Positions 8,501-14,762 of a stretch of DNA of 26,518 nucleotides are shown here, piece after piece (positions within the stretch are counted from its first letter, which is position 1; every line of letters starts with the position of its first letter). The position numbers were made by a program, and so were the translations under genes. The stretch is from assembly GCA_964564695.1 (NCBI GenBank), contig CAZMCC010000051.1, forward strand, positions 1 to 26,518, given 5' to 3'. Source of the DNA: CAZMCC01 sp964564695. GTDB taxonomy: Bacteria; Planctomycetota; Phycisphaerae; Phycisphaerales; UBA1924. A model generated the notes under the pieces. It was not told the DNA's origin and made no database searches. It was given only the letters and a program-made list of their open reading frames with translations.

Positions 8501-8735
8501 CGGCATCCCCGACGAGTGCGAGTGCGTCGCTGACTGGAACCGCGACGGCATCGCCAACTCGACCGACGTCGGCGAGCACATCAACACCTACTTCCTCGAT
8601 CAGTCCACCCTCACGACCATCTTCGCCGACGTTGACTGCAACGGCGTGTCGAACTCGGCCGACGTCGGTGAATTCATCAACACCTACTTCGCCGCTCAGG
8701 CCAACCAGCTGCCCTTCGCCGGCTGCACCATCTAA
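5529..8735 (+). CDS. P1: giant cysteine-rich exported repeat protein with Gly-Cys dockerin tail
   Basis: I place the start at GTG 5529, preceded by AAGAGGAGG (5514-5522), because it begins a clean signal peptide (residues 1 to about 25); this gives 1,068 residues. In-frame TTG 5460 and GTG 5466 would add a charged stretch before it. A Pro/Ala/Lys-rich linker follows. Beta-sandwich modules ('PPNDTC...VWY.F...STC..DT...V..GDC...NDD...YY..V') begin near residues 88, 215 and 510. Three longer modules with C.KG...CG.P.D..NGGCN...DTDW(Y/F) begin near 358, 656 and 803. A calcium-type segment (DCNKNGIDDADD ... GIPDECE) starts near 953. The dockerin-like tail starts near 997 (loops DWNRDGIANSTD and DVDCNGVSNSAD) and ends FAGCTI. 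Dozens of cysteines suggest extracellular disulfides. No enzyme motif is seen; an abundant structural surface protein is inferred from the strong promoter, terminator and repeats. Confidence 0.85.
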   Translation: MKNGCTIRTAVRLVALAGVVGVTTFANAAPPTSANSADKSVVGAAAQAPAKAVKPYTGTAGLGQAKPSEWPSMPKGHSATPGEGVRGTPPNDTCAGIIAVANPSVTAGDTFGAATDVFNDCYGSQGSEVWYSFVGDGTLTTIATCVADYDTQINVYADGCDVTCVASNDDFCGLQSQLQFPAANGVTYYVAVGGYLGAQGNFSMSIAGAGPCLDGALPNDNCDDATAVAIPSNTLGSNIGGSPECATVPTFCGGGGQTFQGVWYDIVGNGNFTRLSTCSPNTFMDTKMFVFSGDCSAPTCVAGNDDDGVCTEPGFDPPYWRASLGFTAAAGETYHILICGYGGSEGDFELLVSEPPPCFTSCPKGGVDENEPDCGLPVDTVNGGCNFFPPLYTTLECGDTVCASAAAAANFRDTDWYQVCFESATEITWSMDESCFNWLIFIIDTGPGGDCSVVSILQVLTGAAGTSGSISACLPPGCYTVWAGPQVFDGIPCPNGYTATLSCVPCSAEPPANDSCDQAIAIECGSFGEYTNQFATVDPIDPFFFCSFGGASQGDNTVWFTFVATGNSATASTCGSTGETDTIIQILDGTCKGGFTEMACNDDACFSLTAEATAFGTLTPGNTYYIEVASWGIGSPGGQFVLSLECFDFVPCELPCKGFEEGETNCGLPTDFTNGGCNFQPEIFQEVFCGTTVCANGAAQGNFRDTDWFEFNTAVPVEVTWTMEDSCFDWLIFIIDLNGGCAGLAILEVLTGPAGTGGSISACLQPGRYSLWAGTQVFDGVPCGDYRASVSCAECPPPCELNCPKGSTDENEPDCGIPVDFVNGGCNSVPPIFSPIECNQTYCGTGGNNGSFRDTDWYSITVTDPIQLTWTVSARFDALIGLVENNGIDSCDGVGFFRFFAFTGGDCAEASVVADLTPGTYWWFVATSNFGGIPCGAEYVATLSGDCGGGADCNKNGIDDADDIAGGTSRDCFDYNAPQVIGGPYTAGGANGIPDECECVADWNRDGIANSTDVGEHINTYFLDQSTLTTIFADVDCNGVSNSADVGEFINTYFAAQANQLPFAGCTI

Positions 8736-8746
8736 CCCTCTCAAAC

Positions 8747-8763
8747 GTCCGGTTCTGAACCGG
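8747..8763 (+). promoter_or_regulatory. Small 3'-UTR hairpin after P1
   Basis: TCCGGTT and AACCGGA flank the loop CTG just after the stop codon of P1. The same position after P2 has TCCGGT-GATCA-ACCGGA. The stem is kept while the loop bases differ, which suggests an RNA structure under selection, possibly for transcript stability. Confidence 0.4.
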
Positions 8764-8798
8764 ATCGTCTAAGAGCACTATTCAGAGCTACCACCTCG

Positions 8799-8836
8799 AG
8801 CCCCCGCGTCCCCTGGACGCGGGGGCTTCTTTTTTT
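8799..8836 (+). terminator. Strong intrinsic terminator of P1
   Basis: AGCCCCCGCGTCC (8799-8811) pairs perfectly with GGACGCGGGGGCT (8815-8827) around the loop CCT, followed by TCTTTTTTT. A 13-bp GC-rich stem plus a long T-tract is a textbook intrinsic terminator and separates P1 transcription from P2. Confidence 0.9.
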
Positions 8837-8874
8837 ATTCAGACCTTACATTTACCTGCGGACGGGGTCTGAAT
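8837..8874. repeat. Inverted repeat in the P1-P2 intergenic region
   Basis: ATTCAGACC (8837-8845) and GGTCTGAAT (8866-8874) are perfect 9-bp inverted copies with a 20-bp spacer. They start directly after the P1 terminator. The spacing of about 29 bp between half-site centres, near three helical turns, would suit a dimeric or looping regulator of P2, or it may be an RNA hairpin. Confidence 0.45.
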
Positions 8875-8952
8875 TCTCATGCGTCTTGATCCGATAGCCT
8901 CGATGGGTGCCATTCTTCATGTGCAACCATTCGTTTGTGCTCTGTTAGAAAG

Positions 8953-9078
8953 ATGTCACGGCGGAAACACCCGCATCGTCCGCCACGAAAGGAATACCGC
9001 GAGCGGTCGCCCCGACCGCGCATGGAGCGAAAGATCACGCCGACCAATCCGGACAACGCGGTGTATCTGTATCAGTGA
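8953..9078 (+). CDS. Possible small basic ORF upstream of P2 (41 residues)
   Basis: An ATG at 8953 opens a 41-codon frame to TGA at 9076-9078. The product begins MSRRKHPHRPPRKEY and is rich in Arg, Pro and Lys, ending NAVYLYQ. The upstream TTAGAAAG is at best a weak ribosome site. Codons end in G or C in about 70% of cases, which fits coding but is not decisive at this length. I do not recognise the product. It could be a leader peptide of the P2 transcript, an independent small protein, or chance. Confidence 0.22.
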   Translation: MSRRKHPHRPPRKEYRERSPRPRMERKITPTNPDNAVYLYQ

Positions 9079-9099
9079 CTGAAAACAACGGCGCGATGG

Positions 9100-9117
9100 G
9101 GCTGCGATGTCGCAGCC
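9100..9117. repeat. Near-perfect palindrome in P2 leader
   Basis: GGCTGCGA (9100-9107) and TCGCAGCC (9110-9117) are inverted copies separated by only TG, forming an 18-bp dyad of the size and symmetry of a repressor operator. As RNA it could also form a hairpin with a slightly opened loop. Confidence 0.45.
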
Positions 9118-9138
9118 TCTGCGTGCCCGATCGTCGAC

Positions 9139-9159
9139 CCGCGGGGGGAATCCCCGCGG
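9139..9159 (+). promoter_or_regulatory. GC-rich hairpin just upstream of the P2 ribosome site
   Basis: CCGCGGGG (9139-9146) pairs perfectly with CCCCGCGG (9152-9159) around GGAAT. It ends eight bases before the GGAGG ribosome site (9168-9172), so it may protect the 5' leader or affect ribosome loading on P2. Confidence 0.5.
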
Positions 9160-9180
9160 CGAATCACGGAGGTGTATCAC

Positions 9181-12132
9181 ATGAATTGGAATAGAAGTTT
9201 GAAGGCGCTCCGGCTGCTCGCAGCCGTCGGCGCGATCGGCTGTGCCGGCACCGTGCTGGCGGGCCCCGATTCCGACTCCAAGGCCCCCGCTCAGCCGGGC
9301 ACCGGCAAGCAGGCCCCCACCCAGGCCGCCGGCACCGCCGCCGGCCACACGACCGACGCATCGCGCGAGGTCAAGAAGTTCGATCCCACCGGCGGCAAGG
9401 GCTACCCCGCCGACGCTGACGAGGACGTCCGCGGCGCCGAGCCGCACGACACCTGCGCCACCGCGCCCCTCGTGCTCAGCAATTCCACGACCGTCATCAA
9501 CAACACGACCGCGTCCGACGTGGCCAGCGACCCGGTCCAGTGCCGCATCGGTGGCGGCAACGGCTCCGGCTCCGTCTGGGTCCGCTTCGTCGCGACCCAC
9601 ACGACCATGCGCGTCCTGACCTGCAACAGCGTGGCCCAGGACTCGATCATCTCGATTCACCAGGGCTCCTGCGGCGCGTTCACCCTCGTTGCCTGCAACG
9701 ACGACGCCTGCGGCGCCTCCACCTTCCTCAGCTCCATGGACGTCACCGGCCTCACGGTCGGCACCCAGTACTACGTCATGCTCCGCGCCTGGTCCGCCGC
9801 GGACCGCGGCTCCTTCACCCTGCAGCTCATCAGCCCCCTCCCCGAGGCGACCTGCGGCAACTGTCCCCCCGGCGCCAACCCGCGCCCCGAGCCCGTCTGC
9901 TCCGACGGCTACGTCGACATGACTAACGGCGGCTGCAACAGCGTCCCGCCCGTCTTCCAGAACGTCGCCTGCGGCGAGACCATCTGCGGCAAGTCCGGTA
10001 CCTTCCTCAACGGCGCGACTCAGAGCCGTGACACCGACTGGTACAAGCTCGTCCTCGCCACCGAGACCTCGGTCATCCTCGAAGCCACCGCCGAGTTCCC
10101 CCTCCTCATCGGCGTGGTGAACACCAACGGCATCGACGACTGCGCGGGCGTCACCGCCTTCCGCGTCCTCGACACCGCCGCCTCCTGTGAGATCGCGACG
10201 ACCGCCGCCACCTGCCTCCCGGCCGGTACGTGGTACATCTTCGTTGCTCCCAGCGCCTTCACCGGGGCGCCCTGCAACCTCAACCTCGACTACTTCCTCA
10301 CCGTCAACTGCGACGCCTGCGCTCCCCCGCCGGAGTGCCCCTGCCCCAAGGGCTCCGTTCCCGAGCCCATCTTCGAGACCGAGTCCGGCCCCGAGCCCGA
10401 CTGCGGCATCCCCACCGACATCTTCAACGGCGGCTGCAACAGCGTCCCGCCCGTCTTCGCCGTCGCTGAGTGCGGCGTCAACTACGCCGGCAACAGCGCC
10501 TTCGACGGCGCCACCCGTGACACCGACTGGTACCGCGTCGTCATCGACGCGCCCACCACGGTCTCGATGACCTTCTCGGCCGAGTTCTCCGCCGTCATCG
10601 GCCAGATCGTCGGCGACTTCCCCCTCGGCCAGCCCGACTGCGCCCTGGTCGTCGGCATCAGCCCCTTCGCCATCACCGACGCCTGCTCCGAGCAGGTCCT
10701 CTCCGTCAACCTCACCACCCCGGGCGAGTACTGGTTCTTCGTCGGCCCGGACTTCGACGCCGGCTTCGTCGCCTGCCCGCCCGACAACGCCAACTACTGC
10801 GTCCGCTTCGACTGCGTCCCCTCCAAGCCCCCGTGCGAGATCACGGTTCCGCCCGGCGCCATCGCCGAGACCGACGACGCCGGCAACCCGACCGGCGAGC
10901 CCGACTGCGGCCTCCCCGTCGACCTCCTCAACGGCGGCTGCAACAGCGTCCCGCCCGTCTTCTCCGCCGTCGAGTGCGGCGACGTCATCAACGGCACCTC
11001 GAGCTTCACCGGCTCGACCCGTGACACCGACTGGTACACGCTCACCCTGGGTGCGCAGACCCGCGTGACCCTCAGCGTGACCACCGAGTTCCAGGGCGTC
11101 TTCGGCATCATCGCCGGCGACTTCCCCGCCGGTGCGCCCGACTGCGAGCTCGTCACCGCTATCAACCCCGCCGCCTTCACGCTCCCCTGCGTTGACGGCG
11201 CCTTCGTCACCGCCTGCTTCGAGCCCGGCACCTACTGGTTCTTCGTCGGCGGCGATTTCGCCGGCGACCCCTTCCCCTGCGGCGCTGACTACGTCGCGAC
11301 CTTCGACTGCAGCCCCTGCTCCGCCTGCTCGGTCACCTGCCCCGGCGGGTCTCAGCTCGAGGGCGAAGCCGACTGCGGCTTCCCCGTCGACACCGTCAAC
11401 GGCGGCTGCAACAGCGAGCCCCCGGTCTTCGGTGAGATCGCCTGCAACCAGACGATCTGCGGCACCACCTTCAACGACGGCGCCACCCGTGACACCGACT
11501 GGTTCAGCATCAGCATCGGCGCTGCCACCAGCGTGACCCTCACGGTCTCGGCCGAGTTCTTCGGTTCCGCCCTGATCGTCAACGACGACTGCGCCAACCT
11601 CCTCCTCTTCGGGTTCGTCGACTTCACCGACAACTGCGCCGGCACCGCCTCGGGCCCGATCCCGCTCGACCCCGGCAACTACAACGTCGTCATCCTCCCC
11701 GACTTCGCCGCCGGCAACGAGACCTGCGGCGCTGACTACACCCTCACCCTCGCCGGTGACTGCGGCGGCGGCGGCGCCGACTGCAACAAGAACGGCATCC
11801 CCGACAGCCAGGACATCGCTGGCGGCACGAGCCGTGACTGCTTCGACTACGACTTCCCGCAGACCCCCGGCGGCCCGTACAAGGCCGGCGGCGCCAACGG
11901 CATCCCCGACGAGTGCGAGTGCGTCGCCGACTGGAACCGCGACGGCATCGCCAACTCGACCGACGTCGGCGAGCACATCAACACCTACTTCCTCGATCAG
12001 TCCACCCTCACGACCATCTTCGCCGACGTTGACTGCAACGGCGTGTCGAACTCGGCCGACGTCGGTGAATTCATCAACACCTACTTCGCCGCTCAGGCCA
12101 ACCAGCTGCCCTTCGCCGGCTGCACCATCTAA
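9181..12132 (+). CDS. P2: giant cysteine-rich exported repeat protein with Gly-Cys dockerin tail, paralogue of P1
   Basis: ATG 9181 is preferred over in-frame GTG 9172 because GGAGG at 9168-9172 lies eight bases before it; the result is 983 residues. Residues 1-27 are a signal peptide (ending TVLA), followed by a Pro/Ala/Lys linker like that of P1. One beta-sandwich module (PHDTC ... VWVRF ... ACNDDACG) starts near residue 87. Four long modules start near 225, 386, 552 and 717, each with NGGCNS.PPVF, a cysteine cluster, RDTDW(Y/F) and a W.FVG or equivalent strand. The calcium-type DCNKNGIPDSQD segment starts near 867 and the dockerin-like tail near 912, ending FAGCTI. The tail is identical to that of P1 at DNA level. 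Modules are arranged differently from P1, so the pair has changed by module gain and loss. The protein is extracellular and probably disulfide-rich, with no catalytic signature. Confidence 0.87.
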   Translation: MNWNRSLKALRLLAAVGAIGCAGTVLAGPDSDSKAPAQPGTGKQAPTQAAGTAAGHTTDASREVKKFDPTGGKGYPADADEDVRGAEPHDTCATAPLVLSNSTTVINNTTASDVASDPVQCRIGGGNGSGSVWVRFVATHTTMRVLTCNSVAQDSIISIHQGSCGAFTLVACNDDACGASTFLSSMDVTGLTVGTQYYVMLRAWSAADRGSFTLQLISPLPEATCGNCPPGANPRPEPVCSDGYVDMTNGGCNSVPPVFQNVACGETICGKSGTFLNGATQSRDTDWYKLVLATETSVILEATAEFPLLIGVVNTNGIDDCAGVTAFRVLDTAASCEIATTAATCLPAGTWYIFVAPSAFTGAPCNLNLDYFLTVNCDACAPPPECPCPKGSVPEPIFETESGPEPDCGIPTDIFNGGCNSVPPVFAVAECGVNYAGNSAFDGATRDTDWYRVVIDAPTTVSMTFSAEFSAVIGQIVGDFPLGQPDCALVVGISPFAITDACSEQVLSVNLTTPGEYWFFVGPDFDAGFVACPPDNANYCVRFDCVPSKPPCEITVPPGAIAETDDAGNPTGEPDCGLPVDLLNGGCNSVPPVFSAVECGDVINGTSSFTGSTRDTDWYTLTLGAQTRVTLSVTTEFQGVFGIIAGDFPAGAPDCELVTAINPAAFTLPCVDGAFVTACFEPGTYWFFVGGDFAGDPFPCGADYVATFDCSPCSACSVTCPGGSQLEGEADCGFPVDTVNGGCNSEPPVFGEIACNQTICGTTFNDGATRDTDWFSISIGAATSVTLTVSAEFFGSALIVNDDCANLLLFGFVDFTDNCAGTASGPIPLDPGNYNVVILPDFAAGNETCGADYTLTLAGDCGGGGADCNKNGIPDSQDIAGGTSRDCFDYDFPQTPGGPYKAGGANGIPDECECVADWNRDGIANSTDVGEHINTYFLDQSTLTTIFADVDCNGVSNSADVGEFINTYFAAQANQLPFAGCTI

Positions 12133-12194
12133 CCCTCTCAAACGTCCGGTGATCAACCGGATCGTCTAAGAGCACTAGCAGAGCTACCACCTCG

Positions 12195-12236
12195 AGCCCC
12201 CGCGTCCCCTCGGACGCGGGGGCTTTCGCTTTTTGT
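12195..12236 (+). terminator. Strong intrinsic terminator of P2
   Basis: AGCCCCCGCGTCC (12195-12207) pairs perfectly with GGACGCGGGGGCT (12212-12224) around CCTC, followed by TTCGCTTTTTG. The stem is identical to the P1 terminator; the loop and T-tract differ. Confidence 0.9.
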
Positions 12237-12273
12237 TCGCCGCCAAGGTGAGCCTGCTTGCCGATCACCCCGA

Positions 12274-12300
12274 ACTCTCGGCGAGATTTCGCCGGAGAGT
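12274..12300. repeat. Inverted repeat before the methyltransferase promoter
   Basis: ACTCTCGGCGA (12274-12284) pairs with TCGCC-GAGAGT (12289-12300, G12294 bulged) around GATT, giving 11 base pairs. It abuts the -35-like TTGAGC at 12303. It could be an operator for the methyltransferase gene or a back-up terminator for P2. Confidence 0.45.
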
Positions 12301-12302
12301 CT

Positions 12303-12330
12303 TTGAGCACGGGTGAGCACGTGGTACGAT
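12303..12330 (+). promoter_or_regulatory. Probable promoter of the methyltransferase gene
   Basis: TTGAGC at 12303-12308 and TACGAT at 12325-12330, with a 16-bp spacer, resemble a housekeeping promoter. They lie 67 bp before the start codon and after the P2 terminator. Confidence 0.5.
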
Positions 12331-12397
12331 TTGGGTTGAGAACGGTTGTGGTGTGCGGGCAGTGGTGGTTGCGAGAGGGAGATCAGAGGGTCGAACC

Positions 12398-13096
12398 ATG
12401 TCGTCGGCCGTCGGTATCACCGCCAAGCCTGTTGAAGTCAGCGTTGCGCACGCCGGCACTCCGCCGGACGTGGCAGCGTCATACGAAGCGATCTACTGCG
12501 ATGCGTGCGGCGATGCGTCGCGCGTGCCGTGGGCGAAATCGCGCCCACACCCCGCGATGGTGGCGTGGCTGAACGCCGACGCGCCGGGGCTGGTGCGCCC
12601 GGGCGCGCGAGCCGCGGTCGTGGGGTGCGGGCTCGGCGACGACGTTGCCGAGTTGTGCGCACGCGGCCACGACGCGGTGGGCTTTGACATCGCGCCCACC
12701 GCTGTGCGGTGGGCCCGCGAGCGCTTCGGCACGATCGCCAGCGCCTTCCTCGTCGCCGACGCGATGAACCCGCCCTCGCGCCTGCGTCACCGCTTCGACC
12801 TGGTGACCGAGGTCGCAACGCTCCAGTCCGTGCCGCCGGAGCTGCGCCAGTCGCTGCTCGGCGGCGTGTCGCAGCTGGTGGGCCGCAGCGGGCACCTGCT
12901 GGTCGTGTGCCGCGAGCGCGACGAGAGCGAGCCGCTCAGCGCCGTCAAGGGCCCGCCGTGGCCGGTAGCGCGCACGGAGTTGCTGTCGCTCGCGGAGCAG
13001 GCCGGGCTCAAGCCGGTCGGGCCGCTCGAGAGCACCGTCGAAGAATCGCTCGGCGGCCGCCGCTACCTGCGCGGGCTGTTCGTGCGGGGCTGCTGA
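12398..13096 (+). CDS. Class I SAM-dependent methyltransferase, thiopurine-methyltransferase-like
   Basis: The ATG at 12398 has AGAGGG at 12385-12390 as ribosome site; an in-frame GTG at 12353 has none. The 232-residue product has a Rossmann methyltransferase core. Motif I is VVGCGLGDDVAEL (SAM glycine loop); motif II is VGFDIAP, with the acidic residue that would hold the SAM ribose; a FDLVTEVATLQSVP segment corresponds to motif IV/post-IV. The GCG.G.D...L...GHDAVGFD...AV..AR pattern and short length match the TPMT-like branch, which methylates thiols, halides or metalloids such as tellurite. The real substrate cannot be read from sequence. It is cytosolic, with no signal peptide. It stops 10 bp from the convergent glycosyltransferase gene. 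Confidence 0.8.
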   Translation: MSSAVGITAKPVEVSVAHAGTPPDVAASYEAIYCDACGDASRVPWAKSRPHPAMVAWLNADAPGLVRPGARAAVVGCGLGDDVAELCARGHDAVGFDIAPTAVRWARERFGTIASAFLVADAMNPPSRLRHRFDLVTEVATLQSVPPELRQSLLGGVSQLVGRSGHLLVVCRERDESEPLSAVKGPPWPVARTELLSLAEQAGLKPVGPLESTVEESLGGRRYLRGLFVRGC

Positions 13097-13106
13097 GGCT
13101 CAAGCC

Positions 13107-14759
13107 CTATCGCATCGGCGTCACCTCGTAGACGGCGAACGTGAACTTGTGCACGCTGCCCTTGCCCAGCTCTTTGAGCTGATCGCCGACGAACGCGGGT
13201 CCGTAGGGACGGACCTCACGGCCCCGATCATCGGTGCGAAGCACCAGCAGCGCCCCCACGGGCGGGAGCGCGCCGCGTTGCACGTCGGCCTTTCGCCAGA
13301 GGGGACGCAGGTCCAAACCGCGTGCGTTCGCGGCCCGCATCGCGTAGAGCAGCACGTCCGGCCGCGCCTCGACCATCCCGTCAGCCCAGACCTCGATCGG
13401 TCCCGGTTCTGAGGAGTGGGTGGGGNNNNNNNNNNCCCCCCCCCCTCCGCCCCGGCCCCCGGCGCGTCCGGGTTTTGGGGGGGGGGGGGGGGGGGGGGCC
13501 AGCGCCGCGATCACCGCGCCGGCATCGGGGCCGCCGCTGCGATCCGGGTCCCAGCGTGCCTCCCGCGCCGCGAGGAACACCCCCGCTCCGACGAGCAGCG
13601 TCCCCAGCACGACCGGATGGCCAAGGCACGCGAGGCGTGCGATCAGCCGGCGCTTGGGCGTGAAGGCGCCCGCGAGGGCGCCCTTGGCGACGTACGCCGC
13701 CAGCGGCGCCAGCAGCACGGCCCCGGGCATCGCGTAGCGCGGATTGCTGAGCCCCGCGATCACGCACACGCCCAGCGACGCGAGCCACGACCCCGCGAGC
13801 ACCCGCGCGATCCGCAGCTCGACCTCCGCGCCCCCGCCCCCGCGCCGCGCCTCCGCCGAAGCGTCGGCACCGAACGGGAACAGTGCCCACACCGCCGCGG
13901 GCAACGCGGCGATGAACGCCTCGATCGGCAGACGAGAGGTCTTGATCAGCGTCGACCACGACCACAGGAATCCTGCGACATCCTCGCGGACGGCCCCCGC
14001 GTCGGCGTTGGCGTGCAGGATCGCCCGCCCCAGCGGCACGAGCACCGCGCCCGCGACCGCCAGCGCAACCGCCGGCGCGAGCCGACGGAACACCCCCGGG
14101 CGCCCGTGCACGATGACCAGCCCGATCACGAGCCCGACGAGGGCCGGTGCCCCCGCGGGTCCCTTGGTGAGCGCCGCGATCACCAGCCCCAGCGCCGCGA
14201 GCATGCCCAGGCCGATTTGCCGAACAATCTCCCCGTCCGGTCGGCGCGGCCGCACCAGCGCGTCCACCAGCCCGAACGCGGCCAGTTGCACGCCGAGGTT
14301 GTGCAGAGCCTCGATGTCGGCCGTGCGCCCGGGTTGCCAGAACAGCGGCGTCAGCGCCTGGCACAGACCCGCGAACACGCCCCAGCGCGGGCCGAACCAG
14401 CGCCGCGCGAACGCGAACGCCAGCAGGGCACTGAGCGTCGCCGCCAGCGCGCTCACCGCCCGGGCCGAGAACTCCGTCTCGCCAAACACCGCCGCGCTCG
14501 CCGCGATCGCCCACGGCATCCCCGGCGGCTTGCGGAGGTACGTCTGCTCGAACATCGTGACGTGCAGCCACTCGCCGGTCTCGAGCATCGTCCAGCCCGG
14601 GATGACGCGGTGCCCCTCGGTGCCCTGGAATCCGGCCGAGCCGAGCCAGGCCCAGTACACGCACGCGCAGGCCGCGACGACCGCGAGCGCGCCGCGGAGG
14701 AATCCGTTGCCGCGGTCGGGGGGGTGGGCAGGGGCGGGCGGCCCGTCGCTCGGGTTCAT
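13107..14759 (-). CDS. ArnT/PMT-like family 39 glycosyltransferase, interrupted by an assembly gap
   Basis: On the minus strand, ATG at 14759 begins a multi-pass membrane protein. After the first membrane segment (about residues 24-44) comes GTEGHRVIPGW, then TYLRKPPGMPWAIA near residue 77 and ARRWFGPRWG. This is the arrangement of polyprenyl-phosphate-sugar-dependent transferases of the ArnT/GT39 type, where the acidic residues of the first periplasmic loop are catalytic. Such enzymes add sugars to lipid A, proteins or other envelope acceptors; the acceptor is unknown. Several further hydrophobic segments follow. Residues roughly 420-445 are Pro- and Gly-runs encoded by homopolymers beside ten N's, so this part is not trustworthy and the true C-terminal frame is uncertain. 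The downstream soluble tail still reads open to a stop at 13107. It starts 3 bp after the phosphatase stop, implying one transcript. Confidence 0.72.
   Translation of the reverse strand: MNPSDGPPAPAHPPDRGNGFLRGALAVVAACACVYWAWLGSAGFQGTEGHRVIPGWTMLETGEWLHVTMFEQTYLRKPPGMPWAIAASAAVFGETEFSARAVSALAATLSALLAFAFARRWFGPRWGVFAGLCQALTPLFWQPGRTADIEALHNLGVQLAAFGLVDALVRPRRPDGEIVRQIGLGMLAALGLVIAALTKGPAGAPALVGLVIGLVIVHGRPGVFRRLAPAVALAVAGAVLVPLGRAILHANADAGAVREDVAGFLWSWSTLIKTSRLPIEAFIAALPAAVWALFPFGADASAEARRGGGGAEVELRIARVLAGSWLASLGVCVIAGLSNPRYAMPGAVLLAPLAAYVAKGALAGAFTPKRRLIARLACLGHPVVLGTLLVGAGVFLAAREARWDPDRSGGPDAGAVIAALAPPPPPPPKPGRAGGRGGGGGXXXXPTHSSEPGPIEVWADGMVEARPDVLLYAMRAANARGLDLRPLWRKADVQRGALPPVGALLVLRTDDRGREVRPYGPAFVGDQLKELGKGSVHKFTFAVYEVTPMR
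13426..13498. other. Assembly gap (10 N) with flanking homopolymers
   Basis: Bases 13426-13435 are N. A run of ten C follows at 13436-13445 and a run of 22 G lies at 13477-13498. Such runs beside a gap are typical of low-quality contig ends joined in scaffolding. Gap length and flanking bases should not be taken literally. Confidence 0.95.
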
Positions 14760-14762
14760 CGC

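Noticed and set aside
5526..8744. A 1,072-codon open frame antisense to all of P1
   Set aside because: It follows from GC-rich codon choice: the sense gene almost never uses TTA, CTA or TCA. The antisense product is low-complexity Gly/Ala/Val/Asp with no signal or domain.
5529..12132. CRISPR array or satellite-like DNA repeat
   Set aside because: The repeated patterns here are protein modules of variable length and diverged DNA, not short uniform repeats with spacers.
8956..12156. A 1,066-codon open frame antisense to all of P2
   Set aside because: Same cause as for P1. Its start region is the antisense of the identical 3' segment, so its similarity to the first antisense frame is inherited.
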